Translations under genes and position numbers: made by a program | Shown here: positions 8,969 to 18,486 of the stretch, one piece after another | How the letters are laid out: each line of letters starts with the position of its first letter | How positions within the stretch are numbered: the stretch's first letter is position 1 | Source of the DNA: Acidobacteriota bacterium | GTDB taxonomy: Bacteria; Acidobacteriota; Blastocatellia; Pyrinomonadales; Pyrinomonadaceae | Length of the DNA: 19,767 bases | Reading direction: 5' to 3' | Assembly (NCBI GenBank): GCA_016703965.1 | Contig: JADJBB010000016.1 | Span: 1 to 19,767 of the forward strand | Notes under the pieces: model-generated | Told to the model about the DNA's origin: nothing | Databases searched by the model: none | Seen by the model: only the letters and a program-made list of their open reading frames with translations

Positions 8969-11900
8969 TTAAAATGAGAATCGAAGCATCCACTGGAGGG
9001 TGCGATTCGGCCGCCACCCATTTATTGCCCCGAAGCCAGTCCTATTCGCCTCAGAAGCCTCGTTATTAGCGATCAACGTTGTGCTCCCAAGTGCTGTAAA
9101 TGTACCCCCTGTATTGATGCTCGATCCTTGCGTATGATTCAGAGCATTAAACGCATCCAAACGTGCCTCAATATTGATCCTCTCGCGAACAAAGAATTTC
9201 TTCGACAGTGAAAGATCAAAATTGTTAATCGACGGATCATTTATCTGTAGCTTGCTACGCGGTGTTTCGAGACCGGTGTTTCCAACAGCAGGAGCTTGAA
9301 AGGCAGCAATGTTGAATTGCCGATAAAGAGATTTAGTGTCAATTGCCAGCGGATCTCCGACCAGGATACATCGATTAGACTCACCGGAAGACGAACCCGT
9401 GATATTGATTGCCGAGACACCGGTGACACTGCACGTAAATTGGCGTGGAGCACCCGACGTAAAGCGATAGATACCGGAAAGCTGCCAACCATTCGTGGCC
9501 AACCCGACAAACCGATTCTTGGTTGCGCTCGGTATTTCATAAACCCAATTAACGACGAAATTATGCGTACGGTCAAAGCTCAAACGGCCGTAATTTATAT
9601 AGTCCTTACCATCAATTCGGGAACCGCTCTGGTCGCCGCTGGTAATACCTAGTGCACGGCTCCACGTGTAATTTGAACTAATGAGAAGCCCTTTTGAGAA
9701 TCGTCGGTTAGCCGAAATTTGCAGTGAATTGTAATTAGAGTTTTCGCTAAATTCAAAATAGGATATTCCGGCAAAACCGCGATATGGACGATAGAAATCC
9801 GTCGGCAACGCATTTGAGCCGTTTGGAACAGCCTGGATGGCTTTTGTCGGATCCTGATTGGCCGCTAAAACGCTGAGCCAAAAGGTGTTTCATTGAGAGC
9901 TCGAACGTGCGGCAAATGATGACTTTGCGACCCGACATACGCTACGTCCAGCACAGTATCAAAAAACGGCAGTTTATATTGAATCCCGATATTGTACGAA
10001 TTGGTTGTCGGAGTTTGAGCATTCGGGTCTATCGCCTTCACACTTTGCGGGGTTCCGTACGAGGTTGCATTTGTCGTTACGTCCCCCAGAAAAGCATTGA
10101 ATACAGATGAGGTAAAAGTGGTCGGCAGGTTCTGGTTGTAATCGTAAACCAAATTTCCTTGTGCTCGGTCAAAAACATTGCGAAACCACCTCGGATAACC
10201 AGATCTTGGTTACCAGTAACGTCAAAGCAAATCCACTCTCGGCGAAAACTGAATACCTTGATCTTTGATCAGTGCTCCATCAACCAAAGAAAGGCCGTTG
10301 GCGATGTTCCCCGAACCCGGAACGATTCGACCGACAAATGAACCAAGCAGTGTATTTGCATTTGTTAACGGCACGCCGGAGGCTAGTACACTCGGATCCA
10401 CTGCCCGATATACCGAGGTTAGGAAACGCCCGAACATGTTGCGGATCCGTTTATGCAAACAGGTCTATATATCCTCGGCGCATTTGCGGCATTCCATTTA
10501 GAAACGTCAAAATTAGAGGCTAATCCCGATGTGTCTTTGGTCGGAGCCAACCACGGGAATCTCATTCCATAGTCAAGGGTCAAACGCTTTGCGATCTTCC
10601 AGTTGTCCTGGATGAATGGCTCAAAATTGAAATATTTGTAAACGCCGGTCGTCCCGCGGGTGGCCTGGCGGAACTCTTGAAACGTTCCGATCGCGGCATT
10701 TGCAAATCCGTTGCCGGTATCAGATGTGTTGTTCGTGGATTCACCAAAATTGATCACCCCATTTTGATCCACGCGATTTGTTTGGTTCTTTGTTCCCCAT
10801 TCATAATTTATACCGATCTTCGAAACGTGATTGCCCCAAACCTTTGATGCATTTGCGGCAATGTTATCCGTTCGGTAACTGTAGTCCTGAGGGGCTCTTT
10901 GGGTTCTATAATTAGGGGTCGAGCCTAGAGCGGATCCAAATGTGAAACTGCTCAAAATATCGTCAACGACGGCACCTTGATAAAGCACTGGCAGATTCTG
11001 CAACCCCATTCCGCTCCTTGTATATGCTGGATCGGAAACGCCGCGATACTTCGCATTGTTAAATCCGTATGTAACTTCCAATGCCATCGATGAACTCAAC
11101 GCACCGCTTAAAGTTGTCGATAGACCATATTTCGGTGTTTCCCGTGACAATCCCCAAACCCCAAGATTGCCGGCGATCATATCAGAATCGCTGAAAAGTC
11201 CGGTGTACGGATTTGTGTCAGACGATGCATTGTATAGAAATCTGCCATTTACCCGCCAGGTATCATTTATGTTGTAATCCATACGAACCGTGTCATTGCG
11301 GTTATTCGACGTAGATGATACTTGGGTTACATAGTTGTAGTTTTGTGTGCCGGTCGGAGTGTAATTCGGCAGAGGGTAAATCGATAGGATCTTAAGTCCA
11401 AGAGCATTTAGCCGATTTGCCGGGATCTTACCAATAATGCCGCCATCCTGAAAACATCCACGGGTGTCCGTCGCACTGCATGGCAAACCAGTTGTCCAAT
11501 CGCGTATGTATTTTGCCGTTGTGCCCGAGCTGTTCAATGATTGTGAAAAATCACCCGTCCTCTCGGCGCCGTCGGCACTCGCACATTCCTTGCAGTGTTC
11601 GGCGTGATGCGGGGGCCCACTCCTCGTTCACGAAGAAGAAGAGTTTTTTCTTTCCGCTCCAAATTGCCGGTCCACTCTCGCCAAACTTCGGGAAATACAC
11701 CGGTCCGCCGATCGAGAAACCTTTCTGCTTTTGATCCGAGATCGCACGGGCAAGCCCGCTCCGGTTGTTACTGAAACTATTCGCATTCAAACCAGTATGT
11801 TGGCGATAGTAGTAAGCAGAACCATGAAAATCATCGCTTCCACTCCGCGTAACTGCGATTATTTGTGCACCCGAGGATCTGCCATATTCTGCCTGATAGG

Positions 11901-12567
11901 TAGAAGTTAGTATCTTGACCTCGCCGATCGAATCAAGCGGGATGTTGGAACTCGCTCCGTTGTTTCCGGTATCGACCGCAGTAATGCCGTCGATTTGAAT
12001 ATTGTTCGAATTTTGTCGAACGCCGTTTACGCTTATGTTCTGAATATCATTCGTCGAGCCATCCGCAGTCGCCGCAATCACTCCCGGAGCCAAAGTAGCA
12101 AGATTCACAAAGCTTCGGTTCTTAACACCCATGTTGCGGACAACCTCACCCTGAATGGCATAGGAGCGCTCAACGCTGTCGGCTTGTACTAGGGTTGCCT
12201 CAGCAACTTCGTTTACCGTTTCTGTGGGCGATCCGACTTCCAGGTTGAGATCTCCAAGCGATAATTTATCGGTAGCCACAAGTGTTACGCCCTTCCGCTC
12301 TTGTTTCTTGAAGCCAGCTGCTTCAATGACAATCGTGAACGTTCCTGGCTGCACGATCGGAAAAACAAACCGGCCTTCACCATCCGAGGTTGCCGTCAAC
12401 GTGTAGGTTTTTCCTTCCTCAGTAATTCTCACTATTGCGTTCGCTATCGCAGCTGCCTGCTGGTCTACAATGGTTCCTGAGATCGAGCCACTCGTTGACT
12501 GCGCGAATGTAGCACTCGCATAAACCACGAGGATCAAAATGAAAATCTGAAATTTTCTAATGCACAT
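8969..12567 (-). CDS. Oar-type TonB-dependent outer-membrane receptor, multiply frameshifted
   Basis: This is the outer-membrane transporter that probably imports the oligosaccharides released by the surrounding enzymes, using TonB energy. A signal peptide (about 1-22, ending TFAQ) leads into a carboxypeptidase-regulatory-like beta-sandwich (about 27-112, SGSISGTIVDQQ to LGDLNLEVG). The plug follows (about 120-245: NISVNGVRQNSNNIQIDG, then VKILTSTYQAEYGRSSGA). The rest is a large beta-barrel ending in aromatic-rich LQWMLRFSF, as expected for the barrel-assembly signal. Frames break near 11545, 10450, 10215 and 9870, yet the text is continuous across them (for example RVPTA, then ERTGDFSQ). 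Length is about 1,199 codons, usual for this family in Acidobacteriota. No SusD-like gene accompanies it. No good Shine-Dalgarno site precedes the ATG. Sugar specificity is inferred from neighbours only. Confidence 0.88.
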
Positions 12568-12938
12568 ATTTTTGATGGTTACTACTTAAGTTCTTTTCAA
12601 AATACGATCTTCTCAGCCTTTCTTCCGACTAAGAATTACCTCAACCCTGTGAATCTGTTATTACCCCACCACTATTGAGCCAACTCAGCCGACGAGTAGA
12701 GGCTATTTCTAAAGTGATCTTGGATGATCAAACTCATTTCCTGGCAAGCAACGTTCCACTCAGAGGGGCTTATTTTTTCCAGACGAGGGCGATAAAAATA
12801 CGCGTCAGCAAGTTCTGATTGCAATGGTTAGCTGAAAATCAGCATCGATGCGTCCCTGACTATCCCCTTCGCACCGTTTCAACAATCCACGTCTGTGCGG
12901 GTTCTTCCGCGCCGCCCCCTCCTTAATCGAAAATGGTT

Positions 12939-12969
12939 TTGACAGCCCAGATCTAGTTGGTATTACCAA
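12939..12969 (+). promoter_or_regulatory. Possible second upstream promoter with inverted repeat over the -10
   Basis: TTGACA (12939-12944) is followed after 16 bp by TATTAC (12961-12966). The -10 region lies inside a perfect interrupted palindrome, TTGGTA-T-TACCAA (12957-12969). This could be a promoter reading toward lacI with a protein-binding site on it. The palindrome differs from the two LacI-like sites, so another regulator would be implied. The -10 match is weak. Confidence 0.35.
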
Positions 12970-13045
12970 TTAGATCGCTTTCCTTGTATGAATGCAGACC
13001 GTATAAGTTTAGAAGTTTCCTTAGTTCGAAACATTCGCGAGAACA

Positions 13046-13059
13046 CCAAATCGATTTGG
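13046..13059. promoter_or_regulatory. LacI-family operator candidate O1
   Basis: CCAAATCGATTTGG is a perfect 14-bp palindrome with the central CG typical of LacI/PurR-type operators. It ends inside the -35 box of the predicted lacI promoter, so binding there should block that promoter. Confidence 0.6.
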
Positions 13060-13085
13060 CAAATCGTTTTGCTAAATGGTATAAC
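13056..13085 (+). promoter_or_regulatory. Predicted lacI promoter
   Basis: TTGGCA (13056-13061) and TATAAC (13080-13085) are separated by 18 bp, a good sigma70-like pair. Transcription would start near 13092 and leave a leader of about 175 nt before the lacI ATG. Both operator candidates overlap it, which suggests that the regulator represses its own gene. Confidence 0.5.
13059..13072. promoter_or_regulatory. LacI-family operator candidate O2
   Basis: GCAAATCGTTTTGC is a 14-bp palindrome with one mismatched pair (13064/13067) and a central CG. It shares base 13059 with O1, and the two centres are 13 bp apart. It covers the end of the -35 box and the start of the spacer of the lacI promoter. 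Both sites share the core AAATCG on the left arm, consistent with recognition by one protein. Confidence 0.55.
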
Positions 13086-13267
13086 ACTGTTCTTGATAAA
13101 GGTCAAGACATTGAAGCGTCATCTAAAGATTTTTCTCTCAGTGGCAATATGAGGCTAAGAGAGGGCTCGTCTGCCTTACTTGACCCAAGGTTTGATTGTC
13201 TTGCACTGATATTTCTTTGTATGAGACACTTTCGCCAAGAATAGGTTTTGGAACGAAAGTACCCGAT

Positions 13268-14317
13268 ATGAAAACAGACCCAAACGGCCGCAGTATCAGC
13301 TTGAAACAACTTGCGGAGCATATCGGACTTTCCCCGGGTACGATCTCGGTCGTTCTCAACAACACTACGTGCAGAGATTCCATTCCCACGGAAACAAAAA
13401 CGCGAATTATCGAAGCGGCAAAAAAGCTTAACTATCGGCCGAACTACTTTGCTCGGTCGTTGCGAGCTAACCAGAGTTTTACGATTGGTGTCATGGTATC
13501 GGAGCTCACGGGGGGTTACTGTGCGATCGTGTTGAACGGTATCGAATCCGCCCTCACTAAGAGTGGTTATTTTTACATCGCGACCAGCCATTCTCACCGT
13601 AACGATCTTTTGGAACACAACCCCAGAATGCTCATCGAAAGGCAGGTCGACGGAATAATTGCGGTTGATAGTCAGATTAGATTTGACACCGAATTGCCGG
13701 TTGTTTCAGTTGCCGGGCACGATGAGATCAAAGGCGTGACCAATGTCGTGCTTAACCATGACAGCGGCTGAACTTGGCCTGGGCGTAGGACATCTTACAA
13801 TCTGGGACATCGTGAGATCGCGTTCATCAAAGGACAGGATTTCAGCAACGACACGACCGTTCGATGGGATACGATCGTTGAGGCGGCTCGAAGACGCGGA
13901 ATAAGCGTCCGCAACGAGTTGACCGCTCAGTTGGAAGGCGATATCGGAACACCTGAGATCGGCTACGTCGCCGCAAAGAGGATTCTTGCGAAAGGGAATC
14001 ATTTTACCGCGCTTTTTGCTTTCAACGATATATCCGCTATCGGAGCCATTCGGGCACTGCAAGAATCCGGCCTGCGCGTTCCGGAGGATGTATCGGTGCT
14101 CGGTTTTGACGATATTTACGCCGCCGAATTTCACAACCCGGCCCTGACAACGATCCGCCAGCCACTTTTCGAAATGGGAAAACTTGCCGGCCAGACATTG
14201 CTCAAAGCTATTTCCCAAAGTGCCAGGAGTGACGAAATACCCCAGACACTAACGGTCGAACCGGAACTGATTGTGCGCAATTCAACTGCATCAATGGAAA
14301 ATTCTAATATCATCTGA
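13268..14317 (+). CDS. LacI-family transcriptional regulator of the locus, frameshifted
   Basis: This is a cytoplasmic sugar-responsive DNA-binding regulator, about 350 residues, normal for the family. From ATG 13268 the helix-turn-helix is ISLKQLAEHIGLSPGTISVV, followed by the hinge YRPNYFARSLR. The periplasmic-binding-protein-like core gives FTIGVMVSELTGGY, LIERQVDGIIAVDS, FAFNDISAIGAIRAL and the family hallmark VSVLGFDDIYAAEFHNPALT. An earlier in-frame start (13196) would put extra residues before the helix-turn-helix and is rejected. A TGA at 13769-13771 and a scrambled stretch to about 13810 interrupt it. Adding two bases near 13760 and one T near 13800 restores HDSAAELGLGVGHLYNLGHR, and the frame is the same on both sides. 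It is divergent from the receptor and probably controls it; two candidate operators lie at its promoter. The inducer is unknown. Confidence 0.9.
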
Positions 14318-14365
14318 ATCTAAATTAAGCTATACACGGAAAAACTTAGTTCTAGTGTTAAATTA

Positions 14366-15590
14366 TTAAAGTCCAAGAGCCTTAATATAATCTTCATTTA
14401 TCTTGCAATTTTTCAGTTTAATTCCCTCTAAATAGTCGCGCAGAATCTTTCTTGATTTTTCGATTGGCGGACGATTCGTCCGAACTTCGCCTAACCCGCC
14501 TCGTTGAATTGAAGCGAATTTACGATGTCGTCCCAACCTTCAGGTTTGGGGATTGAAGCTATGGTTGCTGCCGCGTTAATGCGTTTATATGTCCAAAAGC
14601 ACCAGCCCATGCCATTTTGTTCGGCGAGAATTCGATTGTCTCGGATCCATTCGTAAGAATTCTCACCGGTTTCGCCTAACCATACTGGAACATTGAATTT
14701 ATTGCCAAAATCCTTATACTTTTGAAAATGTTCCTGCTTGGCGGGCGAGCCGTATTTATGCCAGGCATAAGCTAGTTTTGGATCGAAAGGCTTGCCGAAA
14801 ATATCAAAGTTCGTATTCCATTGAGCACCGCCCAGAATGATGATGTGATTATTGTCCGCTTTTCTGATTGCCGCCGTTATTTCCTTATAGAGCGGTTCGA
14901 GCTTTGTATTCAACGCTCCTTTGTCAAAATAGTGAGCAATAGGTTCATTTAGTAATTCGTAGGCTAGAACGATCGGTTCATCTTTATACCTTTTTGCCAG
15001 TTTCTCCCAAAGTTTGATAGTTAACTCCTGATTTTCGCGGTTCTCGAAGAGATATGGATATCCAAAACTATCGTCAATATTGTCGCCCGTTTGTCCCCCG
15101 GGGCTCCGTGCATATCTAAGATCACATATAGGCCTTCCTGTTTACACCAATCAATAACACGATCTAAGAGAAAGTATCCTTCGCCTTCGAGTTTATTCGG
15201 ATCGGCGGTAGATACAAACAGGCGATAATTAAAGGCGATGCGAATGTTATTGAAACCCGATTTTTTGAGAAAACGAATGTCTTCCTGAGTTATAAAGTTC
15301 TCACGAAATTCTTTCCAGAATTTTTCCGCTTCAACTTCTCCAACTAATTGATTCATCAACATCGAGATATAAAATGGGGAACTCGCATTTTTGAATTCCC
15401 ACATATACCCTTCCGGAAGCAACCAATTGCCGATCCCCATTCCCTTCAAATTCAGCACTTTGCCGTCCGCGTCAACAAAATTCTTACCACTAACGGAAAC
15501 GAATCTGGATTTCTTTTGAGCTGGAACGGTGGAAAAAGATAAAAGAACCGTTAGGAAGAGTGCGAAAACTGTCTGTTTGTTTGTTTTCAT
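14366..15590 (-). CDS. GH5 (cellulase-superfamily) beta-glycosidase, frameshifted
   Basis: This secreted GH5 enzyme is a retaining beta-glycosidase of about 409 residues. After a signal peptide (about 1-24) it shows GKVLNLKGMGIGNWLLPEGY, then FNNIRIAFNYR and YVILDMHGAPG. The acid/base motif LLNEP has its Glu codon at 14944-14946. The nucleophile motif WLGETGENSYEW has its Glu codon at 14671-14673, and GMGWCFWTYKR follows. One G is missing from a G-run (15095-15099 on the plus strand); restoring it gives GGQTGDNIDDSFGYPYLF. A second break near 14497 is followed by the natural end, RPPIEKSRKILRDYLEGIK to KALGL, with TAA at 14366-14368. The N-terminal layout recalls exo-beta-1,3-glucanases of GH5, which would suit the locus, but the subfamily is not certain. 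It follows GH92 by 32 bp and converges on lacI across a 48-bp gap. Confidence 0.87.
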
Positions 15591-15622
15591 AAAGCGTGTA
15601 GTTCCGATATTCTATCCAGCCT

Positions 15623-17784
15623 TTATCTACTGCTTGAATTTATCGTTAGTGATCTGTGAGAGACAACGCTGCCGGCCTTCCGGCCATTGATTACGATTTC
15701 ATTGTCTTTCTTCCCGATCACAAGTTTCTTGCGATTGTAAAAAGCCTGGTTCAGGGAAATTTCTACTCGGTCGAAAACAGGCAGGGCAGTCTGATAATTT
15801 GCATTTCCGGGGCAATCTGGATAAATACCCATCATGGCGAAAACCAGCCAGGCGCTCAACGTACCGCAGTCATCGTTCCCCGGCAATCCGTTTGCAGATG
15901 TTCCAAAGCTATTGTCTATGTAGTACCTAACCCTATCTCTTGTTCTCCATTCCTCTCCTTGACGTAGTTGAACAACCAAGGATAAGTTCATCAGGTTCAT
16001 TACTGAGGACAAAGTGCTTTTTCGAAAAACAGGCTTTCAGACCTGCCCGAAAAACATCTCTCGCCGCCCATCATATCTATCAAACCCGGAATATCATGCG
16101 GAACGAACCATGAATATTGCCACGAATTTCCTTCAACAAATCCGATGCCGCCACTTGGGGTCCAGCCAAGTTCTCGAGAATCGTCGACCGGGTTAAAATC
16201 TTCCAGCCACTTTCCGTTCGCGAGCTTTGGACGAAATAGTTTGAGGCTCGGATCAAAGAAGTTTTTATAGCCCATCGACCGACGGGTAAATTCTGCCGCA
16301 TTTTTCGGATCACCGAGCGTTGCTGCGATCTGGACGATACAACCGTCGGCAAAGTTGTACCGAGCGATGTACTGACGCTTCCCCAAACATAATCGCCACC
16401 TTTGTCATCATTTGGAATGTAGCCATATTTTACGTAGCTGTTGTATCCAGGCCTTACATGATTAACTCCTTCAGTTTTTTTCGCCTGCTCAAGTAGAGCT
16501 TTATAGGCGGTTTTAATGTCGAAATTACGAATGCCTTTAGCGTAACTGTCCGCAATTACGATTGCGGCGGGATCGCCAACCATCGTGTAACTTTCACTTG
16601 CCCCAACCTCCCACTTAGGCAACTGCCCGCTTTCACGGTACATATCCACCATCGTTTTAAGCATCTCTTCCTGCAACTCCGGATAAACCAAAGTAAGTAG
16701 CGGGTGAACTGTTCGATAAGTATCCCAAAGACTAAACACGGTATAGCGATTTCTGCTTTTATAATTGCCGATCCCGCGCTGGTTTCCCATTAGCGGATAA
16801 TCGCCGTTTACGTCATTAATGTAATTCGGATGCAGCAATATATGGTACAAAGCGGTATAAAATTTGGTCTTGTCGTCGGTAGTTCCACCTGCGACATCGA
16901 TCTTAGATAGTTTATCTTCCCATTGTTTCTCCACGCTTTCTCGAGTTTTTTGAAAACTCCAGTCAGTTATCTCATGCTCAAGATTCTCCCGCGCATTTTT
17001 CTCGCTGACATAACTGATACCGACCTTTACCAGAGCTTTTTTTCGGTTGCCCAAATGTATGGCAGCCCCGATTTTGTTGCCCGCAAGATATTTGACGCCA
17101 GGATCCTTTAGGGCATTTCCATCGAAGATCTGCATATCTTCAGCCGGTTCACTGAATCGAACGACAAAATAGAGGGTTCGTTCAGCCGAGCGATTGCAGA
17201 ATCTTCCTTCTTGCTGATGTCCGGCAATCTCACTTTTGCTGATGATACGAATCGCAGCTCCATCCACTTTGCTTAAATTTCGCCCGAGGTTAATAAGAAG
17301 AAAATTACTTTCAGAGTCGAACCGATATTCCTCGATTGACGACCTGACACCTACGGTCGCCTGGAGGGTGATATTCTGATTCACAATGGCGGAATAGAAT
17401 CCTGGTGAGGCTTTTTCATTGTCGAACGGAACGCCAGAACCTAGCTTCGAGGTCAATTGTTCCGGTTTGCGGAAAGAAGACCAAACTTCCTGAATCAGGG
17501 CAACCAACACCGCTTAGATTGGTATGGCTGATACCATAAAATTTCGTCCCGCCGTAGGTGTAACTGACCGCATGATGCGGAGGTTTATTGACGAAGTCGT
17601 CATTTTGGGCCCCAACTGAGATCATTCCGAGCGGAGCAACCGCATTCGGATAGGTATTCCCGCTGTTGCTCGTGCCAATAAATGGGTTGACGTACCCGAT
17701 CAGATCCTTTGCCATCAGCGAGATCTGTAACAGGGTGATCAATGCAGAGATAGTGAAGACCTTTTCTAAGGTTTTAGCCATCAT
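15623..17784 (-). CDS. GH92 exo-alpha-mannosidase, frameshifted
   Basis: This secreted GH92 enzyme is a calcium-dependent inverting alpha-mannosidase that trims mannose from N-glycans or yeast mannan. After a signal peptide the family blocks appear in order: DLIGYVNPFIGTSNSGNTYP, FYGISHTNLSGVGCPDSG, SLWDTYRTVHPLLTL, LPKWEVGASESYTMVGDP, ADSYAKGIRNFD, FVPHDIPGLIDMMGG, NEPDE near 16000, and GNDDCGTLSAWLVFAMMGIYP. Frames break near 17445, 16380 and 16010. About 720 residues fit a single-domain GH92. The loop usually reading WELWGNETNCMIGYH is altered, but the acidic residue is kept. A ribosome site AAAGGA precedes the ATG. The last 10-15 codons are ambiguous between two frames, so the stop may lie about 10 bp away. 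It heads a two-gene unit with GH5. Confidence 0.88.
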
Positions 17785-17952
17785 TCTTTTGATCCTTTCT
17801 ATGGAATTGATCTACTGGCCTTCTCATCGACTGGTAGACATAAGTACTATTTGCTGTGTTAAGTTTTCTATTGAGTCTAGCCTGTTGCCCTATATGACAA
17901 GCAGGGTCTGTTTTCGGTCCTTTGATAACCTCACTAAGGCTGAACAAGTTAT
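17785..17952. other. Divergent gap between GH92 and the SGNH remnant
   Basis: This gap should hold the promoter for the GH92-GH5 pair, but no strong box pair stands out. No palindrome resembling the operators upstream of lacI was found here, so control of this unit by the LacI protein is not supported by the sequence. Confidence 0.3.
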
Positions 17953-18480
17953 ATGAAGATCTCTAAGATTCTATTTCTACTTATATGCTTCGTTGGCAGC
18001 GGAAGCGCTTAAACGAAAAGGAAACTATTGGTAATCGGTGACAGCATTTATATTCGATACGGCCCGTGCTTGAAGAAGTTTATAAACAAGCAAGTATCTA
18101 AATGACCGTAAGCGAGATAAGGGCGAAGCGATGCGGAGATGAAGCCCGTTGCAGCCAACGGGCAACTCAAGAATGGTTGTCGTATATTTAGAAACTCGGT
18201 AAAAAATAAGTACTTTCGGCTGATATTCTCTCTAAATTGTGGGCAACACGACATTAAGACCGCTTCGAGAAATCGGGGAAAAGGCAATAGATTTGACCGA
18301 ATACAAGTCTAATCTTTCAAAAATTAGAAGACAGCCCCGAACGATGAATCTTAAATTGATCTGGGTCAATTTCGATAGAAGACCCTGTTCACAACAGTAA
18401 GCACGTTGGCTTTTTCGCTATTCTCAGGATGCCGAAGAATATTGGTTAGGCATAGCCGCCGTTGACCAAGCAGTCAATCG
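17953..18480 (+). pseudogene. Decayed second copy of the SGNH hydrolase
   Basis: Pieces of the same protein family as the gene at 6357-7084 can be read in shifting frames on the plus strand. They are a signal-peptide-like start (MKISKILFLLICFVGSGSA), KLLVIGDSIYIRYGP, DRKRDKGEAM, NSRMVVVYLE, LNCGQHDIKT, GEKAIDLTEYKSNL, NLKLIWVN, HNSKHVGFF and YSQDAEEYW. These line up with YNRKRDNGEAM, DSRMVVEYL, NCGLHDIKT and HNTKNVGFF of the intact-order copy. A TAA follows GSGSA at the point where a Gln codon would be expected. Several indels occur within 530 bp, and the C-terminal Asp-x-x-His block is gone. Decay is heavier than in neighbouring genes, so this is probably a real pseudogene. It sits between GH92 and the sulfide-oxidation module. 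Confidence 0.75.
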
Positions 18481-18486
18481 ACATTC

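Larger units (their letters stand above)
12568..13267. other. 700-bp divergent regulatory region between TonB receptor and lacI
   Basis: No convincing gene lies here. The half nearer lacI holds the regulatory signals listed separately: an inverted repeat at 12957-12969, two LacI-like palindromes at 13046-13072 and a promoter at 13056-13085. A short perfect palindrome, GCATCGATGC (12842-12851), also with a central CG, is present. No clear promoter is visible close to the receptor start, so the receptor message may have a long leader or a promoter of unusual form. The length is generous for a simple divergent promoter. A frame opening at 12957 runs over the palindromes and shows no family features. 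Confidence 0.7.

Noticed and set aside
12957..13244. Possible 95-residue gene upstream of lacI
   Set aside because: It begins at a TTG without a ribosome site, covers the operator palindromes and promoter, and resembles no family.
13103..13618. Minus-strand open frame covering the lacI helix-turn-helix
   Set aside because: It is antisense to a clear LacI N-terminus and has no domain of its own.
14318..14365. Bidirectional terminator between lacI and GH5
   Set aside because: The 48-bp convergent gap is AT-rich but shows no stable GC stem followed by a T-run in either direction.
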